A program made the position numbers and the translations under genes. This document shows, piece by piece, positions 62,890-64,000 of a DNA stretch of 64,000 bases. This DNA is from Conoideocrella luteorostrata (Eukaryota; Ascomycota; Sordariomycetes; Hypocreales; Clavicipitaceae), in NCBI GenBank assembly GCA_032433595.1, contig JASWJB010000117.1, forward strand, positions 53,659 through 117,658. Reading direction: 5' to 3'. Positions within the stretch are counted from its first letter, which is position 1, and the number at the start of each line of letters is the position of its first letter. The notes beneath the pieces are model-generated. The model was not told where the DNA came from and made no database searches. It was given only the letters and a program-made list of their open reading frames with translations.

Positions 62890-64000
62890 TAGGCGGACCG
62901 CACCTTTATTAGCGATAACTATAACTAATAGTTCTATATATACTAGAACTTATTGCTTAAAGTATAATCCTAGGTAGTACTATTCTTTAAGATAGGTATA
63001 GTATTTTAGTATAACTTAGTATACTTTATAGAATATTTTAATTTTATATTTACTAACCCTTATTACTAAGAATAAGCTATTACTAAACTTAACTTAATTA
63101 AATAATAATAAAATAAAGGGTTTATTAACTTTTATATATAATTTAAGTAATAACTTACTTTTATAAGTAAATTATAATAAGTAAATATTATTAAGTTAAT
63201 AAAACTTTATATAATATTAAATAAATAAATATAAAATTATTATATAAAATATAAAGTATTATAGTTAAACTATAACTTAGTAATAAAATAATACTATAGT
63301 ATTACTTTAAATATTAACTTTTATTAACTTAAGGAAAAATATTATACTAAATAAATTATATTATTATAATAAATATTAAGTAAAAATATAAAAATAATAA
63401 GAATTAATATAGCTTATATATAATAAGGTAACTAAAAGGAGCATAATTAATACCTAGGGATAATATAAATTAATATTATACTAAGGCTAACTTAGGCTTA
63501 ATAAGTAACTTAAAAGGTATAAAAAAGTTACTATATTAAATAATAATACTTATATTATAAATTTAATAATTATTATATTATAAACTATAAGTTATTATTA
63601 CTATATTATAATAATAATAAGCTAGGTATAAACTTTTATAAAATAATATTAAATAGCCCTTAAGAGAATATTAATATAAAGAAATTAAGAAATAAGTTAT
63701 TTTTAAAATAAGTTTTATTTAAGGGAAAAAAGGTAATATATAGTTATTATATAATATATATTATAAAGACTTTTAAATAAAATTTTAGAAAATTAAGAAA
63801 TAAATAAATATATTACTTTTCTTAATTTTTATATTATTTAATAACTTTTTTTTTATTAATATATAAATAAATAATAATTATAATTATTATATTATTATAA
63901 ATAAGAAACTTATATAATAATTATACCTTAAGTAAATATTACTCTTAAAGAAATAATATATATATATTATAATATATATATATAAAAAAAAAAATAAAAC
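62890..64000. repeat. AT-rich RIP-mutated block, right side
   Basis: Composition switches abruptly to A/T-rich sequence with the same C-before-T/C context as the large block. No frame of 60 codons and no recognisable element end. It continues past the window edge. Confidence 0.88.

Overview
The window looks like a chromosome segment of a filamentous ascomycete (Pezizomycotina). Genes carry many short 50-100 bp GT-AG introns, and there is a Zn2Cys6 regulator, a fungal ABCB transporter and a monocarboxylate-type MFS permease. Between the gene blocks lie very AT-rich stretches that carry the signature of repeat-induced point mutation (RIP). The species cannot be named from the sequence.

Layout. 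(1) 1-12,060 is a gene block of normal composition: a 5'-truncated full-size ABC multidrug exporter (+), a dienelactone-hydrolase-like enzyme (-, convergent with it), a Zn2Cys6 transcription factor (+), an unsupported 131-codon ORF, a gene-poor stretch, and an MFS transporter (+). Regulator, hydrolase and two exporters side by side suggest a detoxification or metabolite-export group. No biosynthetic core enzyme is visible. (2) About 12,060-56,150 is a 44 kb AT-rich block with no open frame of 60 codons or more. It is a graveyard of RIP-mutated retroelements. Two Ty3/Gypsy elements can be delimited to the base: 17,178-24,986 (425 bp LTRs, 5 bp target duplication TAATG) and 42,420-53,323 (276 bp LTRs, target duplication CTTAT). 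Both code on the minus strand, and in both the reverse-transcriptase aspartates are mutated to asparagine. A third, plus-strand element is betrayed by a chromodomain remnant near 28.4 kb. The block also holds two minisatellites and a 424 bp tandem duplication. (3) 56,150-62,890 is a 6.7 kb island of normal base composition. It holds a divergent pair of related class I SAM methyltransferases, a SABATH-type carboxyl methyltransferase (-) with a 7 bp minisatellite just upstream of its start codon, and the truncated 3' part of an unrecognised gene at the right edge. A 9 bp minisatellite marks the left edge. (4) 62,890-64,000 is AT-rich again.

The most interesting part is the methyltransferase island: three apparently intact SAM-dependent methyltransferases from two families, boxed in by RIP-degraded DNA, with no synthase beside them. 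The most informative structural observation is that RIP damage in both LTR elements fades toward the outer ends.
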